DNA from: an uncultured Neglectibacter sp.
GTDB lineage: Bacteria; Bacillota; Clostridia; Oscillospirales; Acutalibacteraceae
DNA length: 64,000 nucleotides
Assembly (NCBI GenBank): GCA_947647615.1
Contig: CANSKS010000008.1
Span: 1 to 64,000 of the forward strand
Reading direction: 5' to 3'
Shown: positions 27,501-37,670 of the stretch, in pieces
Position numbering within the stretch: position 1 is the first letter of the stretch
Layout: every line of letters begins with the position of its first letter
Translations under genes and position numbers: made by a program
The notes under the pieces: model-generated
The model's database searches: none
What the model was told of the DNA's origin: nothing
Seen by the model: the letters and a program-made list of their open reading frames with translations, nothing else

Positions 27501-30086
27501 ATGGATTTTGACAAGAAAGAAATGCAAGAGTTAGAAGCGGAAAGCAATGGTGGCGGACGTGTGATCAATGTAGATGTGACAAAGGAAATGAGAAAATCCT
27601 TTTTGGATTATTCCATGTCCGTTATTGTGTCCCGTGCTCTGCCCGATGTACGAGATGGCCTAAAGCCGGTACACCGGCGCATCCTCTATACTATGTATGA
27701 AAACACTCTGTGGCCGGAAAAACCTTACCGGAAATGCGCCGATACCGTTGGTACAGTGCTGGGCCGCTATCACCCCCATGGCGACGTTTCTGTTTACGAC
27801 GCCATGGTCCGTTTGGCCCAAGATTTTTCTATGCGTTACCTGCTGGTAGACGGCCACGGAAACTTTGGTTCTATTGATGGCGACCCCCCTGCCGCCTACC
27901 GATATACCGAGGCAAAGATGAATAAGCTTTCCGTAGAAATGCTGCAGGATATCGATAAAGAAACGGTAGATTTCATCCCCAATTATGACGACCGTTTAAA
28001 AGAACCTACGGTATTGCCCAGCCATTTTCCGAATCTGCTTGTCAATGGTTCTACCGGTATTGCAGTGGGCATGGCCACCAACATTCCTCCTCACAATATG
28101 GGGGAAATAATAGACGGTATGTGCAGGCTGATCGATCAGCCTGAATCATCTTTGGAAGATTTAATGGAGCACATCAAAGGGCCCGATTTTCCCACCGGCG
28201 GCATCGTGATGGGAAGAAGCGGAATTCGCGCCGCTTACTCTACCGGCAGGGGAAAAATTACAGTGCGGGCCCGGGCAGAGATTGAAGAAGACGAAAAGAC
28301 AGGCCGTTCTAAGATCATTGTCACCGAGCTCCCCTACCAGGTCAACAAGGCAAAGCTGATAGAGAGTATTGCCGATTTGGTGAAGGAAAAGCGAGTTGAA
28401 GGCATTTCCAATATTGATGACCATTCCGATAGAAACGGCATGCATATTGTCATCGATGTAAAACGAGATGCTTCTCCGCAGATCGTACTGAACCATCTTT
28501 TTTCCTATACCCAGCTGCAAATCACCTTTGGCGTGATTATGCTGGCCATTGTAAACGGCGAGCCGAAAATGCTGAACCTCAGGCAAATTCTGGAAGAATA
28601 TATCAAATTCCAAATGGAGGTCATTACAAGGCGCACCCAGTTTGACCTGAAAAAGGCTCAGGAACGGGCTCACATTTTAGAAGGCCTCATGATCGCCCTG
28701 GATTTTATTGACGAGGTGATCGCCATTCTGCGAGCCGCCAAGTCTATTCCAGAGGGCAAAACGGCTTTGATGGAGCGGTTTACCCTGGATGACATACAGG
28801 CTCAAGCCATTGTGCAAATGCGTTTGGGGCAGCTCACCGGCTTGGAACGCACCAAGCTGGAAGAGGAGTTGGCTGCCCTGCGGGAAAAAATTGCCGATTA
28901 TTTGGATATTATCCAAAGCGAAGGAAGAAGGCTTGGCATCTTAAAGGACGAGGCCCAAGAAATGAAGCGGAGGTTCAGCGATGAGCGCCGCACAGAAATT
29001 GCTACGGTAAGCGGAGAAGTTGATATTGAGGACCTGATCCCCGTAGAGGAATGCGTGCTTACCCTGACCAATTTCGGATATGTGAAGCGCCAGAAGATGG
29101 ATACCTACCGCCTGCAAAAGCGCGGCGGCAGAGGCATCACCGGCATGAACCGCCGGGATGAGGACGTGGCCACCGAGATCTTTGTTACAGGGAGCCACGA
29201 TTATGTGATGTTCTTCTCCAATTTTGGCCGGGTATACCGTCTGAAATGCTACGAGATTCCGGAAGGCTCCAGAACCAGCCGGGGCATGAACATTAAAAAC
29301 CTGCTTCCCCTGCAGCCGGAAGAAAAAGTGACTTCCATGATCCGGGTCACAGAATTCGACAGCGAAAAATATCTGGTCATGGTGACGAAAAATGGCGTGA
29401 TCAAGCGCACGAAGCTTTCTGCCTATAATACGGCCCGAAAGGGCGGCTTAATTGCCATTGACCTGGATGAGGGCGATGTGCTTTCGTGGGTGCGAGTAAC
29501 AGGCGGCAACGACGAGCTGATCGTGGCTACTAAAAAGGGTATGGCCATCAAATTCCAGGAAACTCAAGTGAGAGAGCTCAGCCGTACCGCCAGAGGCGTC
29601 CGCGTCATGCAGCTGAAGGAAGAGGACTGTATTGTAGGCATGTCAGTGCTGCGGGAAGGCGGCCTTGTGCTCACTGTGACAGAAACCGGCTATGGCCGGC
29701 TTTCCAACCCGGAAAACTACCGGCTGCAAAAACGGGGAGGAAAGGGCATTACCAATTACCATACAGAAAGGTTTGGCGATGTGGCCGCCATTAAGGTGGT
29801 AGACCTGGAAGATGATATCATTTTAATTTCCGAAGACGGCGTTATCATACGCATCGCGGCTTCCTCTATACGTGTTTGCGCCCGTCCCAGCAAGGGAGTC
29901 CGGGTCATGAAGCTCAGCGAAGGCAGCAAGGTGGTTACCTTGGCCAGAGCTCCCCATGAGGAAGATGAAGTGGACGATATAGAGATCGAAGATGACGGCA
30001 CCGCAGAAGAGGGAGCCGCCGGCTCAGAAGAATTGGAGGAAGAAGGGGCAGAGGAAGCACCGGAAATGCCGGAAGAGGAAGAATAA
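27501..30086 (+). CDS. gyrA: DNA gyrase subunit A
   Basis: The DNA cleavage subunit of gyrase, 861 residues. The catalytic tyrosine is Tyr135 in [10 protein letters not shown]. The quinolone-determining region reads [14 protein letters not shown], so Val96 stands at the E. coli Ser83 position while Asp100 (Asp87) is kept. The C-terminal beta-pinwheel carries the GyrA box QKRGGRG and a second copy QKRGGKG. The last 40 or so residues are very acidic ([15 protein letters not shown]). The ATG at 27501 follows AAAGGCG. The 160-base gap from gyrB contains a small stem-loop (GAGCC...GGCTC) but no gene. Confidence 0.97.
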   Translation: MDFDKKEMQELEAESNGGGRVINVDVTKEMRKSFLDYSMSVIVSRALPDVRDGLKPVHRRILYTMYENTLWPEKPYRKCADTVGTVLGRYHPHGDVSVYDAMVRLAQDFSMRYLLVDGHGNFGSIDGDPPAAYRYTEAKMNKLSVEMLQDIDKETVDFIPNYDDRLKEPTVLPSHFPNLLVNGSTGIAVGMATNIPPHNMGEIIDGMCRLIDQPESSLEDLMEHIKGPDFPTGGIVMGRSGIRAAYSTGRGKITVRARAEIEEDEKTGRSKIIVTELPYQVNKAKLIESIADLVKEKRVEGISNIDDHSDRNGMHIVIDVKRDASPQIVLNHLFSYTQLQITFGVIMLAIVNGEPKMLNLRQILEEYIKFQMEVITRRTQFDLKKAQERAHILEGLMIALDFIDEVIAILRAAKSIPEGKTALMERFTLDDIQAQAIVQMRLGQLTGLERTKLEEELAALREKIADYLDIIQSEGRRLGILKDEAQEMKRRFSDERRTEIATVSGEVDIEDLIPVEECVLTLTNFGYVKRQKMDTYRLQKRGGRGITGMNRRDEDVATEIFVTGSHDYVMFFSNFGRVYRLKCYEIPEGSRTSRGMNIKNLLPLQPEEKVTSMIRVTEFDSEKYLVMVTKNGVIKRTKLSAYNTARKGGLIAIDLDEGDVLSWVRVTGGNDELIVATKKGMAIKFQETQVRELSRTARGVRVMQLKEEDCIVGMSVLREGGLVLTVTETGYGRLSNPENYRLQKRGGKGITNYHTERFGDVAAIKVVDLEDDIILISEDGVIIRIAASSIRVCARPSKGVRVMKLSEGSKVVTLARAPHEEDEVDDIEIEDDGTAEEGAAGSEELEEEGAEEAPEMPEEEE

Positions 30087-30091
30087 AAAAC

Positions 30092-30127
30092 AAGGCGCTA
30101 TGACACGAAGATCACAGCGCCTTTTCT
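30092..30127 (+). terminator. gyrA terminator
   Basis: The stem AAGGCGCT/AGCGCCTT is followed by TTCTCCTTTTT. It sits a few bases after the gyrA stop. Confidence 0.8.
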
Positions 30128-30147
30128 CCTTTTTCAAACAAAAGTTT

Positions 30148-30234
30148 TCAACATTTGTTCTTTTCCCAAAAGTCTCGCATACTATGCCGGTATTCTTTGA
30201 AGGCAGTTTTCAAATCCGCCTGTCTGAGGCCTGC
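30148..30234 (-). pseudogene. Remnant of an araC-type regulator C-terminus
   Basis: Directly after the GH39 stop, in the same frame, the minus strand encodes about 28 residues ending LKTAFKEYRHSMRDFWEKNK and a stop. AraC proteins typically end this way: the intact AraC in this window ends TPTEYRRSMREFGKQKEKG. The DNA around CCCAAA...GCCGGTATTC is also clearly alike in the two places. There is no start codon and no helix-turn-helix before it, so it is read as the scar of a deleted araC gene. A chance match or a short read-through extension of GH39 is possible. Confidence 0.5.
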
Positions 30235-31788
30235 TCAGGTCAAAAAGATCGTCAGCAGCGCCACACCCATTGGGGGTACCTTTAAACTGACAGAAACTTT
30301 TTCTTGATCAACTGGGATATCAAAAGTCTCACGTTCCGGTTCGGAAGCCGCCTTCAGCTCTTCCAGCTGCGCTTTTGTAACATATTCAGGGGAGCCCTGC
30401 TCACGCCATCGGGCAATGGCATTGGCATGGGTATCATCAATGCGTTCCACCTGGGCTTTTAATATGGCCCCCGCGGAGATCTTCAGGCCTTTCAGCGTGA
30501 TCTGGACTTCTTCTTCCTCAATAGGATGCAGCAGGGAATGATGGTTCACCGCCAGAAGCTGCAGCGCGCCGGCGGCCGCGTGTTTTACTGTGTAAAGATC
30601 TAGCGTCCCTTCGGATAACTTTTCCTCGTAAAGCGTGTCTCCAAGCGTATGCAGTAACTGAAAAGCCCGGTAAGATGCTTTTGGAACACCATGAAGTGTC
30701 AAAAGACCGAAACCTCCGTGAAACTCAGCGCTGGGCATTCCGTTTTCCTCAAAAATATCGCTGAAGGTCCAATAAGAATATCCTTTTGCCAACCCAACAC
30801 CGTCTAATACCGTTTTGACGATAAAGGAGGAACCGAAGGGGCCATCCGAAGGAAGGCCCGCCAAGCTGTTCCACTCGGTATAATAGACCGGAAGACCGTC
30901 AGCTTCCTGAACTGCTTTTCTGGTCATCTGTGTGACAACGCCCCGATCTACGCGTTCCCACAAGTGCGCATGAAAAGCTTCCAGCTTTTCTTGGAAGGCC
31001 TTCATGAATTCCGGATCTTCCAGCTGTTCCGGTGTAGGGCGGCCGAAATTGGCGCTGTCTTCCACACCGTAACCCAAGACTACATCTGTGGGGTAGTGGT
31101 GGGTAGAGATGAAATCGATAGGTACTTGGTTTTCCCGGCAAAATTTCACCATTTCCGGAATCCACGAATTATTGGAGGTGGCAGGTCCTCCTACTCGCAA
31201 AAATTGGTCCTCAGATTTGACGGCTTCGGCTGTCACCTGATACAGCTTGAAATAATCCTCCATAGAACCCGCAAAGAAGCTGTCAGAAGAATCGGGACCC
31301 CCAAGATTAGGTTCATTCCATACTTCAAAAAACCACTGGCGTACCTCTATACGTCCATATCGCTCTATCAAGTGCCGCACAAAGGTGCGGATAAACCAAG
31401 CCCACTTACCGTGATCTGCAGGTGGGGCTGTATTCCCTTTATAATGGAACACGGCGGCCGGTTTGCTCTTTAGGCAGTCCGGCATAAATCCCAGCTCAAT
31501 AAAGGGCTTCATGTTGATGGAAAGAAGAAAATCAAATATACTGTCGATATTGGTAAAGGAAAGCTTCATACCGGTACCAAAAGGTTCCTGTTTCAGTACG
31601 CTCATATCATCGTCGAACAAACCGTGGAACCGCACATAGCGAAAGCCGATCTCTCTCTGGCACTGTTCTAGCTGTTTACGGTAGTCTTCCCGCAGTGCGG
31701 TTGCGCCGTGGCAGCTTCCCACACACAGCTCCCAATATTTTTCCAGAGGTTTAGTAGCGGAATCCACGTTTATTTGAAATTGTTTCAT
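30235..31788 (-). CDS. Glycoside hydrolase family 39, probable beta-xylosidase
   Basis: A 517-residue GH39 enzyme. The acid/base is Glu159 in FEVWNEPN and the nucleophile is Glu305 in YYTEWN, both standard in T. saccharolyticum-type xylosidases. A (beta/alpha)8 barrel is followed by a beta-sandwich. No signal peptide is seen, so it acts inside the cell on imported oligosaccharides. It lies 53 bases after the LplC-type permease as the last gene of the binding protein-permease-permease-hydrolase unit. Xylo-oligosaccharide cleavage is inferred from family; other GH39 specificities are possible. Confidence 0.88.
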   Translation of the reverse strand: MKQFQINVDSATKPLEKYWELCVGSCHGATALREDYRKQLEQCQREIGFRYVRFHGLFDDDMSVLKQEPFGTGMKLSFTNIDSIFDFLLSINMKPFIELGFMPDCLKSKPAAVFHYKGNTAPPADHGKWAWFIRTFVRHLIERYGRIEVRQWFFEVWNEPNLGGPDSSDSFFAGSMEDYFKLYQVTAEAVKSEDQFLRVGGPATSNNSWIPEMVKFCRENQVPIDFISTHHYPTDVVLGYGVEDSANFGRPTPEQLEDPEFMKAFQEKLEAFHAHLWERVDRGVVTQMTRKAVQEADGLPVYYTEWNSLAGLPSDGPFGSSFIVKTVLDGVGLAKGYSYWTFSDIFEENGMPSAEFHGGFGLLTLHGVPKASYRAFQLLHTLGDTLYEEKLSEGTLDLYTVKHAAAGALQLLAVNHHSLLHPIEEEEVQITLKGLKISAGAILKAQVERIDDTHANAIARWREQGSPEYVTKAQLEELKAASEPERETFDIPVDQEKVSVSLKVPPMGVALLTIFLT

Positions 31789-31841
31789 TTGGATACACTC
31801 CCATAATTCGAATTTTTACAGTCTGCCATTTTTGCGTGCCG

Positions 31842-32732
31842 TCACCCTTTGACCGCGCCAATGGTGATTCCCTTTACAAAATATTTTTGGAAAAAGGGGT
31901 AAATAATAAGTGCCGGCAGCGCACCTAAAACGGCGACTGCCATTTTGATCCCTATGGAGGGCAGCGGGCCCATCTGCTGATTTCCTGCGGCCGCTGTATT
32001 GGCGCTGCTCATCAAAAACTGCACGTCCATCAGCATTCGGTTGAGCAGTACTTGAATGCTGTACAGGCTATCCTTTTGAATATAGTATAGGCCGTTGAGC
32101 CAGTCGTTCCAATAACCAAGCCCTGTCAACAGTGCCAGTGTGGCAATGATCGGCAAAGACATGGGCAGTACGACCTTCAGCAGGATCCGCATCTCGCCCG
32201 CCCCGTCTATTCTAGCCGCTTCAATGACGGCATCGGGAATATTGGAAGAAAAATAGGTGCGCATCATAATGACATAGAATGCACCCATGAGCAGGTTTGG
32301 CACCAACAACGCAAAAATGGTATTTTTGATGTGGAAGGTCTGGGTCCACATGATATAGGTGGGCACAAGGCCGCCGTTAAAAAGCATGGTAAAAAAGATA
32401 AAAAAAGAGAAAATGTAGCGGCCCGGCAGATCCCTGCGAGACAGCGGATAGGCCATTAGAGTAGTCATGACCAAGCTGATACAGGTACCCGTTCCCGTGA
32501 CAAAGATGGAAATTATATAGCCTCTTACAATGGAGCTGGAATCTACCAGCAAGTATTTATAAGCATCTATACTGAGATTGGCCGGGAAAAAGGAATACCC
32601 GTTCATAATCAGCCAGTTTTCCTCAGCAAAAGAAGAAATAATCAGCAGCAAGAAGGGCAAAACGCATAGGAGGCATAGCAAAACCATGATACCATGTGCA
32701 ATAATCTGAAACGTTCTATTTCTCTCTACCAC
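31842..32732 (-). CDS. Carbohydrate ABC transporter permease, LplC/YtcP type
   Basis: A 296-residue permease with six membrane segments and the EAA loop EAARIDGAGEMRILLKVVLP that docks the ATPase. The end KYFVKGITIGAVKG is typical of the LplC/YtcP group. The ORF opens 17 codons upstream, overlapping the previous gene; GTG at 32732 has GAGGGGG before it and leaves a 13-base gap, so it is preferred. With LplB and the binding protein it forms an oligosaccharide importer. No ATPase is encoded here, so a shared MsmK-like ATPase elsewhere is expected. Confidence 0.92.
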   Translation of the reverse strand: MVERNRTFQIIAHGIMVLLCLLCVLPFLLLIISSFAEENWLIMNGYSFFPANLSIDAYKYLLVDSSSIVRGYIISIFVTGTGTCISLVMTTLMAYPLSRRDLPGRYIFSFFIFFTMLFNGGLVPTYIMWTQTFHIKNTIFALLVPNLLMGAFYVIMMRTYFSSNIPDAVIEAARIDGAGEMRILLKVVLPMSLPIIATLALLTGLGYWNDWLNGLYYIQKDSLYSIQVLLNRMLMDVQFLMSSANTAAAGNQQMGPLPSIGIKMAVAVLGALPALIIYPFFQKYFVKGITIGAVKG

Positions 32733-32745
32733 GATACCGCCCCCT

Positions 32746-33687
32746 CTAAAACAATGCGTTTTCGGAATCGAGCTTCCGCACAATGAAGTTTGCCGTTAAG
32801 ACCAATATAAAGCCCACCAAAGATTGGTACATGCCCGCGGCCGATGCCATGCCCACATTGTTCAGCTGCATCATACTGCGATAAACAAAGGTATCAATAG
32901 TATTGGTCACATCCATCAGCGCTCCCGAATTCATGGGCACCTGGTAGAACAGGCCGAAGTCAGAATAAAAAATGCGGCCAATGCTCATCAGAGTTAGTGT
33001 GACGATGGTGGGCTTTAAACCCGGGAGAGTCACATGAAGGAATTGCTGCCAACGGTTGGCCCCATCAATTACTGCGGCCTCGTAATAGCCTTGGTCAATC
33101 CCCACCAGCACGGAAAAATAGATAATGCTGTTATATCCGAATACTTTCCACACCTGTACCAGGATCAAGATAAAAGGCCAATATTTCGGAGAGGTATACC
33201 AGGAAACCGGGTTTTTCCCCATGCTGACCAAAATGGAGTTGTTGATGAAGCCTGTATCCGTGGCCAAAAAGGCATTGACCAAATAGCTGACAATGACAAT
33301 GGAAATCAAAAAAGGCACCAATACAATCGTTTGGTAAACCTGCTGAGCTTTTTTGAGCTTGATCTCGTTGAGCAGTACCGCTACTGCTATAGCAAACAAT
33401 GTGCCAATAACAATAAACGCCAAATTGTACAACAACGTATTTCTGGTGATCAGTAGCGCATCCTTGGTTCGGAACAAAAATTCAAAGTTTTTCAGCCCAA
33501 TATTTGGGCTGTTATAAAGGCCCAGGCGGGTATTATACTGTTTAAACGCCACCACAATGCCCGTCATTGGAATGTAGTTGTTGACAATGATATAGGCGAT
33601 GCCCGGAAGCATCATCAGATAGAGCGGCAGATATCGGGTAAAATGCTTTTTTTCTTTTACCGGCCCCGCGGCAGAGAGTTTTGCCAT
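32746..33687 (-). CDS. Carbohydrate ABC transporter permease, LplB/YteP type
   Basis: A 313-residue permease with six membrane segments. It begins with a basic cytoplasmic tail, then RYLPLYLMMLPGIAYIIVNN, and carries the EAA loop YYEAAVIDGANRWQQFLHVT. The group usually serves polygalacturonan, xylan or alginate oligosaccharides. It lies between the binding protein and the LplC permease, with a stem-loop upstream. Confidence 0.92.
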   Translation of the reverse strand: MAKLSAAGPVKEKKHFTRYLPLYLMMLPGIAYIIVNNYIPMTGIVVAFKQYNTRLGLYNSPNIGLKNFEFLFRTKDALLITRNTLLYNLAFIVIGTLFAIAVAVLLNEIKLKKAQQVYQTIVLVPFLISIVIVSYLVNAFLATDTGFINNSILVSMGKNPVSWYTSPKYWPFILILVQVWKVFGYNSIIYFSVLVGIDQGYYEAAVIDGANRWQQFLHVTLPGLKPTIVTLTLMSIGRIFYSDFGLFYQVPMNSGALMDVTNTIDTFVYRSMMQLNNVGMASAAGMYQSLVGFILVLTANFIVRKLDSENALF

Positions 33688-33747
33688 GGAAAGCCCTCCT
33701 TATAGAAATTAGCTGGCAATTCAAACAAGTGCGGGCCAACAGGCCGC

Positions 33748-33769
33748 GCCCGATGAAGCTTCACCGGGC
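33748..33769 (-). other. Intercistronic stem-loop between the LplA-type and LplB-type genes
   Basis: GCCCGGTGAAGCTTCATCGGGC on the minus strand can form an 8-bp stem. No T run follows, so it is not a terminator. Positioned after the binding-protein gene, it could protect that mRNA from 3' decay and set a high binding protein to permease ratio. The second locus has a similar element. Confidence 0.55.
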
Positions 33770-33806
33770 ACATAGCCTATTGCCCGCCTTTTTCGGCCAT
33801 ATAAAA

Positions 33807-35378
33807 CTATTTATTTTCCGCCATCCACGCATCCAACTTGGTCTGCTTATCTTGGATAATAGTATCGAGCCCGGCGTCTTTAAGCTCCTGGTTGAACTTA
33901 TTCAGGTCCGTTTCCGGGTCCAGCGCGCCGGCCTGCAGCGCTTTTACATATTTGTTGAGTACATTGGTGCAGGATGTCACCTCGTTAATGACATCTGCAT
34001 TATCCCATACAAATCCCTTTGCAACAGAAGCAGGAGCGTTGGCGTTGAATTCCCCTAAATTTTTCCAAAGATCTGGGTCATCTCCTTCAAATACATAAGA
34101 GATCTGTTCGTTGGCGGCGCCCCAAGCCAGGTTGGAATAACCGGTGGAACCGGCCTCCACACCATCGGCATAGCCGACGACCCCTTTTTCTTCGTCTACA
34201 AATTTCCAGTGCTTACCCTCAATTCCATAAATAAAGATGTTGGAAAATTCGGGGTTCATATACATTTCGTTGATCACCTGCATAGCGCGTTCCGGCTTTT
34301 CACTGTTGTTGGCGATACACCAACGCAGGCCAATGTTTGCGGTGGTACTGTACTCCTCTACCAGGGGAGCAATATAGACCTCTTTGCCGCAGTTGCGGAT
34401 CCATTCCGCTTCGATACCGGGTTTTATATTTGTGATGAAGGAAAAGGCCTTTCCAGCGCCCAACAGGCTGTTGGCAGATTCCGTGCTGCTGGCGGCATCG
34501 GGCTGCATGTACCCTTTCTGATTGAAATCATACATGGTTTTGATCCAATCCACATAGGATGCCGTCTCAAATAAATTGACGACCTTAAGGTCTTCCTCGG
34601 TGGTCAGCGCATCTTCCAACACTCCAAAGTTTTCGTCACACAAAGGGTCAATGCGTAAGGGACGGCGGATGTCGCCGAAGTCTGCAATGAGCATGTACAT
34701 TTCTGGGTGTTCCGCCCTGACCTTTTCAAAAATGGGTTCGGCATCCTTCAAGGTTTTTATACTCTTCCAATCGATGCCCATGGCATCCACAACATCCTTC
34801 ACCATCAAGAGTCCAAAAGAACTGGCTTTTTCAATGTTGTAGGGGACACCCGTAATGTTCCCGTTGATGGTAACGCACTTCCAGTCCAGATCATTGATCG
34901 CTGCCTTGGTATCCGGAGCATATTCATCCAAATAGTCGTTTAAGGGCAGGATTTGGTTTTGGACCATCATAGTTGCCGGGGAAAAACCGAAAGATGAAAT
35001 GACGTCCAGCTTTTCTCCGGAGTTCAGCGCCAGGTTTGCCTGGTCCTTATAAGAACCGAAACCCACGCGGACCATGTCTATGGTGGTGTTGTATTTAGCT
35101 TTGGTAAGTTCAGAAAGCTTTGCCGCTACCTCATTGGTGTCCTCTGTTTTCGCGTCGCCGAAGTACATGATTTTTACAGTGTATTCCTCTTGCCCACTCA
35201 TGTCATCCGCGGAAGCGCCGCTGCCGGACCCAGACACAACGGAAGAATCTGTGCCACCGTTCCCGCCGGTGCCGGAGGCCGAACCGGCAGAAGAATTTCC
35301 GTCTCCGCCGCAGGCAGCCATGGTGGCTGTCAACATTGCTGCCGCCAGGATCACCGACATAATTTTTTTCAGCTTCAT
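33807..35378 (-). CDS. Extracellular solute-binding lipoprotein, LplA type
   Basis: A 523-residue lipoprotein. A signal peptide ends in the lipobox MAAC at about residue 22, then a Gly/Ser/Asp-rich linker of about 45 residues precedes the binding-protein fold (EEYTVKIMYFG onward). The size and the paired LplB/LplC permeases match the family that binds oligosaccharides. The ATG follows AAAGGAG. It is the first gene of a four-gene operon ending in GH39, divergent from the sensor kinase gene. Confidence 0.92.
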   Translation of the reverse strand: MKLKKIMSVILAAAMLTATMAACGGDGNSSAGSASGTGGNGGTDSSVVSGSGSGASADDMSGQEEYTVKIMYFGDAKTEDTNEVAAKLSELTKAKYNTTIDMVRVGFGSYKDQANLALNSGEKLDVISSFGFSPATMMVQNQILPLNDYLDEYAPDTKAAINDLDWKCVTINGNITGVPYNIEKASSFGLLMVKDVVDAMGIDWKSIKTLKDAEPIFEKVRAEHPEMYMLIADFGDIRRPLRIDPLCDENFGVLEDALTTEEDLKVVNLFETASYVDWIKTMYDFNQKGYMQPDAASSTESANSLLGAGKAFSFITNIKPGIEAEWIRNCGKEVYIAPLVEEYSTTANIGLRWCIANNSEKPERAMQVINEMYMNPEFSNIFIYGIEGKHWKFVDEEKGVVGYADGVEAGSTGYSNLAWGAANEQISYVFEGDDPDLWKNLGEFNANAPASVAKGFVWDNADVINEVTSCTNVLNKYVKALQAGALDPETDLNKFNQELKDAGLDTIIQDKQTKLDAWMAENK

Positions 35379-35903
35379 GTTTCTGTATCTCCTTTATATT
35401 CAACAAAATTCCCTTGTTGGGAGTACTTCTATCCTAGCACATACGTCATTCTGTCCGAAAGAATCTTTGGCGACCTTTTCTTATTGATTTTCTGACCTAT
35501 CTCAACCCAGGCCGCTAGCTGGCATTAAAAAAACGATATTCTGCTGTTGAGAATCTGACATTCGCTTTTCCCTTTTCTTCTCCGGCAAGCAAAAGCCAGA
35601 GTATCATCCGGTTTTTGGTTTTGCAATAAATATCTGGTAAGCAGTGATGAAAATCGTGCTGTTACTTAAAGGATAGCTCACATAAACCAACAGTCGGTTG
35701 TTCTAATGTCTTGTATTGTAATATACTGAAGAAAATCTATAAATGGATAAGAAGTATAGAATATGGCAGAGAATAGGCAGTTCGATTATTCGGCCATGGA
35801 GGGCTGAACAAAGCGTTCCAGCCCAAACTTTTATGTTATCTGCCACCTACCATCAGATTTTTTGAACAGGATTCTTAATCGCTGAAAGAGGTATCTCTGC
35901 AAT
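35379..35903. promoter_or_regulatory. Divergent regulatory region between the LplA-type operon and the YesM-type kinase
   Basis: This 525-base gap has no coding signal. On the plus strand TTGTTC (35698-35703) and TATACT (35722-35727) are spaced 18 bases and could serve the kinase gene. On the minus strand only weak boxes lie upstream of the transporter gene, which fits an activated promoter controlled by the YesN-type regulator. I see no clear catabolite-response element. Confidence 0.5.
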
Positions 35904-37670
35904 ATGAAACTCAACCAAACCTTTGGTTCTATGCCTTTCAAGCGGAAAGCTTTAATTGTGCTGCTGATCCTTGTGTTGCCGCTGCTGATTTTTATCGGCT
36001 GCTTTGTCGCCTATACCATCCAGCGACAGAACGTCCAGCTTTCAGAAAGCGCCAGAAATATGCTCTCTTACTATCAAAACGCTTTTGAAGCCGATTCACG
36101 GAGCATTTCTTCCTACCTTGTAAATCTTTCGTCTACCGACTATGATTTCCAACAGCTCTGCTACTGCAGGCCTTACCTGGATGCCCATCTCAGTTCTTAT
36201 GAACTCATGCAGAAGTTTAAACTTCAACTGGAAGGGAACCTTTCTTTGGGCGCCTTGTTTATCCTCGCGCCAGAGAACGACCTTTTTCGGGGCGTTTACC
36301 ATTTGGAAGATTATCCCCTGGAGATAAAAGAGGAGATCTGGAGCTTTTTGAAGGAATGTGTTCTTCAAGACGATAGCTGCTCTGCCAGGGGCTGGCTGCT
36401 TCGAGAAATGGGCGGTAAATATTTTCTTTTCCATTTCTTTGGGAAAAAGGGCTCGCACACCTATTGTGCCGCTATGATGGACTTGAACCGGGCTATTGTC
36501 CGCAGGATAAACAATACCCCCACAATGTCAGAAGCTTTGGCGTTCTTTTTAGCCTCTGATACCGAAGGCAGTGCTTTTCCTTTAAGCAGTCCCCGGAGCC
36601 TTGAAGAGGCAGATATCGCCCTACAGCCGCGGAAAACCGGGTATTATATCACCGGCGGAACTCAGAAATACCTGATCGTACAAGCGCCCATCGAAAACAT
36701 GGAGATTTCTATTGGCTACGCTACCCCATACTTTGGGTTTTTCAGCGGGCTAGATAGTGTACAGGTAACACTGCTGCTTTTGAGCTGCGGACTGATCGGC
36801 CTGATCCCAATCTGTTATTTGCTGATGCAAAAGTCGTTGTTTTCCCCCATGCGGGAAATGACTCATACCATTGAAAAATTGGGAGACGGCGATCTGCATG
36901 TGAAAATGGAGGCGCCATTTGCCATCCAGGAATTTGAAAGTGTACGAACTTCATTCAATAACATGGTGGAACGGATCCGGCAGTTGAAAATAGCTTCCTA
37001 CGAAAAGGAACTGGAGGCAAAGCATGCCAAACTTCAATATCTCCAATTGCAGATACGGCCTCACTTTTACCAGAACTGCCTGAAGAGCTTATATGCGCTG
37101 GCAGAGGCCCGGCAGTATGACAGTATCCAAAGCTCCATTTTAGCCCTTTCCGGGTATTTGCGTTTTATTTTCAGAGACAGTATGAAGCAGATCCCTCTTT
37201 CCCAGGAGCTGCGAAGCATCCGAGATTACATGCAGCTTCAGGCACTCTGCCACACCTGCCCGCCCCAATGCCGTATGGAGATCGATGCCGGGCTGGAGGA
37301 TTTTTTGATTCCACCTCTTTCCCTGGTTACCTTTGTAGAAAACTCTGTACAGCATGGCGTTACCCTGGGGCATCCCCTTATTATCAATATTTGTGTAACG
37401 TGGATAAAAAGCAGAACAGGGGATTACGTAAGCCTGCTCGTTTCCAATAATGGGCCGCCTTTTCCTGATTCCGTTTTAAAAGAGGCGGCAGATCCGGAAC
37501 CTCAGATCTACCGTTCTCGGCACGTGGGCATCATCAACATTCGCTACCGCCTGCAGTTGTTGTACGGTGGGGCCGCCGCCCTTTCGCTGTACAATTCAGG
37601 TGGCCTTCCCTGTGCAGAAATTTTTTTGCCTTGGAAGGATTCCAACATGAAAGAAGAGGATATCACATGA
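35904..37670 (+). CDS. Sensor histidine kinase, YesM type
   Basis: A 588-residue membrane kinase. One membrane segment lies near residues 15-38 and a second near 285-307, enclosing an extracellular sensor of about 245 residues. A HAMP domain (near PMREMTHTIEKLGDGDLHVK), a His_kinase domain with the phospho-acceptor in QIRPHFYQNCLKSLYALAE, and a HATPase domain (VENSVQHGVTLG, RHVGIINIRYRL) follow. It ends as ATGA overlapping the response regulator start, so the pair is coupled. YesMN-type pairs often respond to plant oligosaccharides and control an adjacent transporter. Confidence 0.93.
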   Translation: MKLNQTFGSMPFKRKALIVLLILVLPLLIFIGCFVAYTIQRQNVQLSESARNMLSYYQNAFEADSRSISSYLVNLSSTDYDFQQLCYCRPYLDAHLSSYELMQKFKLQLEGNLSLGALFILAPENDLFRGVYHLEDYPLEIKEEIWSFLKECVLQDDSCSARGWLLREMGGKYFLFHFFGKKGSHTYCAAMMDLNRAIVRRINNTPTMSEALAFFLASDTEGSAFPLSSPRSLEEADIALQPRKTGYYITGGTQKYLIVQAPIENMEISIGYATPYFGFFSGLDSVQVTLLLLSCGLIGLIPICYLLMQKSLFSPMREMTHTIEKLGDGDLHVKMEAPFAIQEFESVRTSFNNMVERIRQLKIASYEKELEAKHAKLQYLQLQIRPHFYQNCLKSLYALAEARQYDSIQSSILALSGYLRFIFRDSMKQIPLSQELRSIRDYMQLQALCHTCPPQCRMEIDAGLEDFLIPPLSLVTFVENSVQHGVTLGHPLIINICVTWIKSRTGDYVSLLVSNNGPPFPDSVLKEAADPEPQIYRSRHVGIINIRYRLQLLYGGAAALSLYNSGGLPCAEIFLPWKDSNMKEEDIT

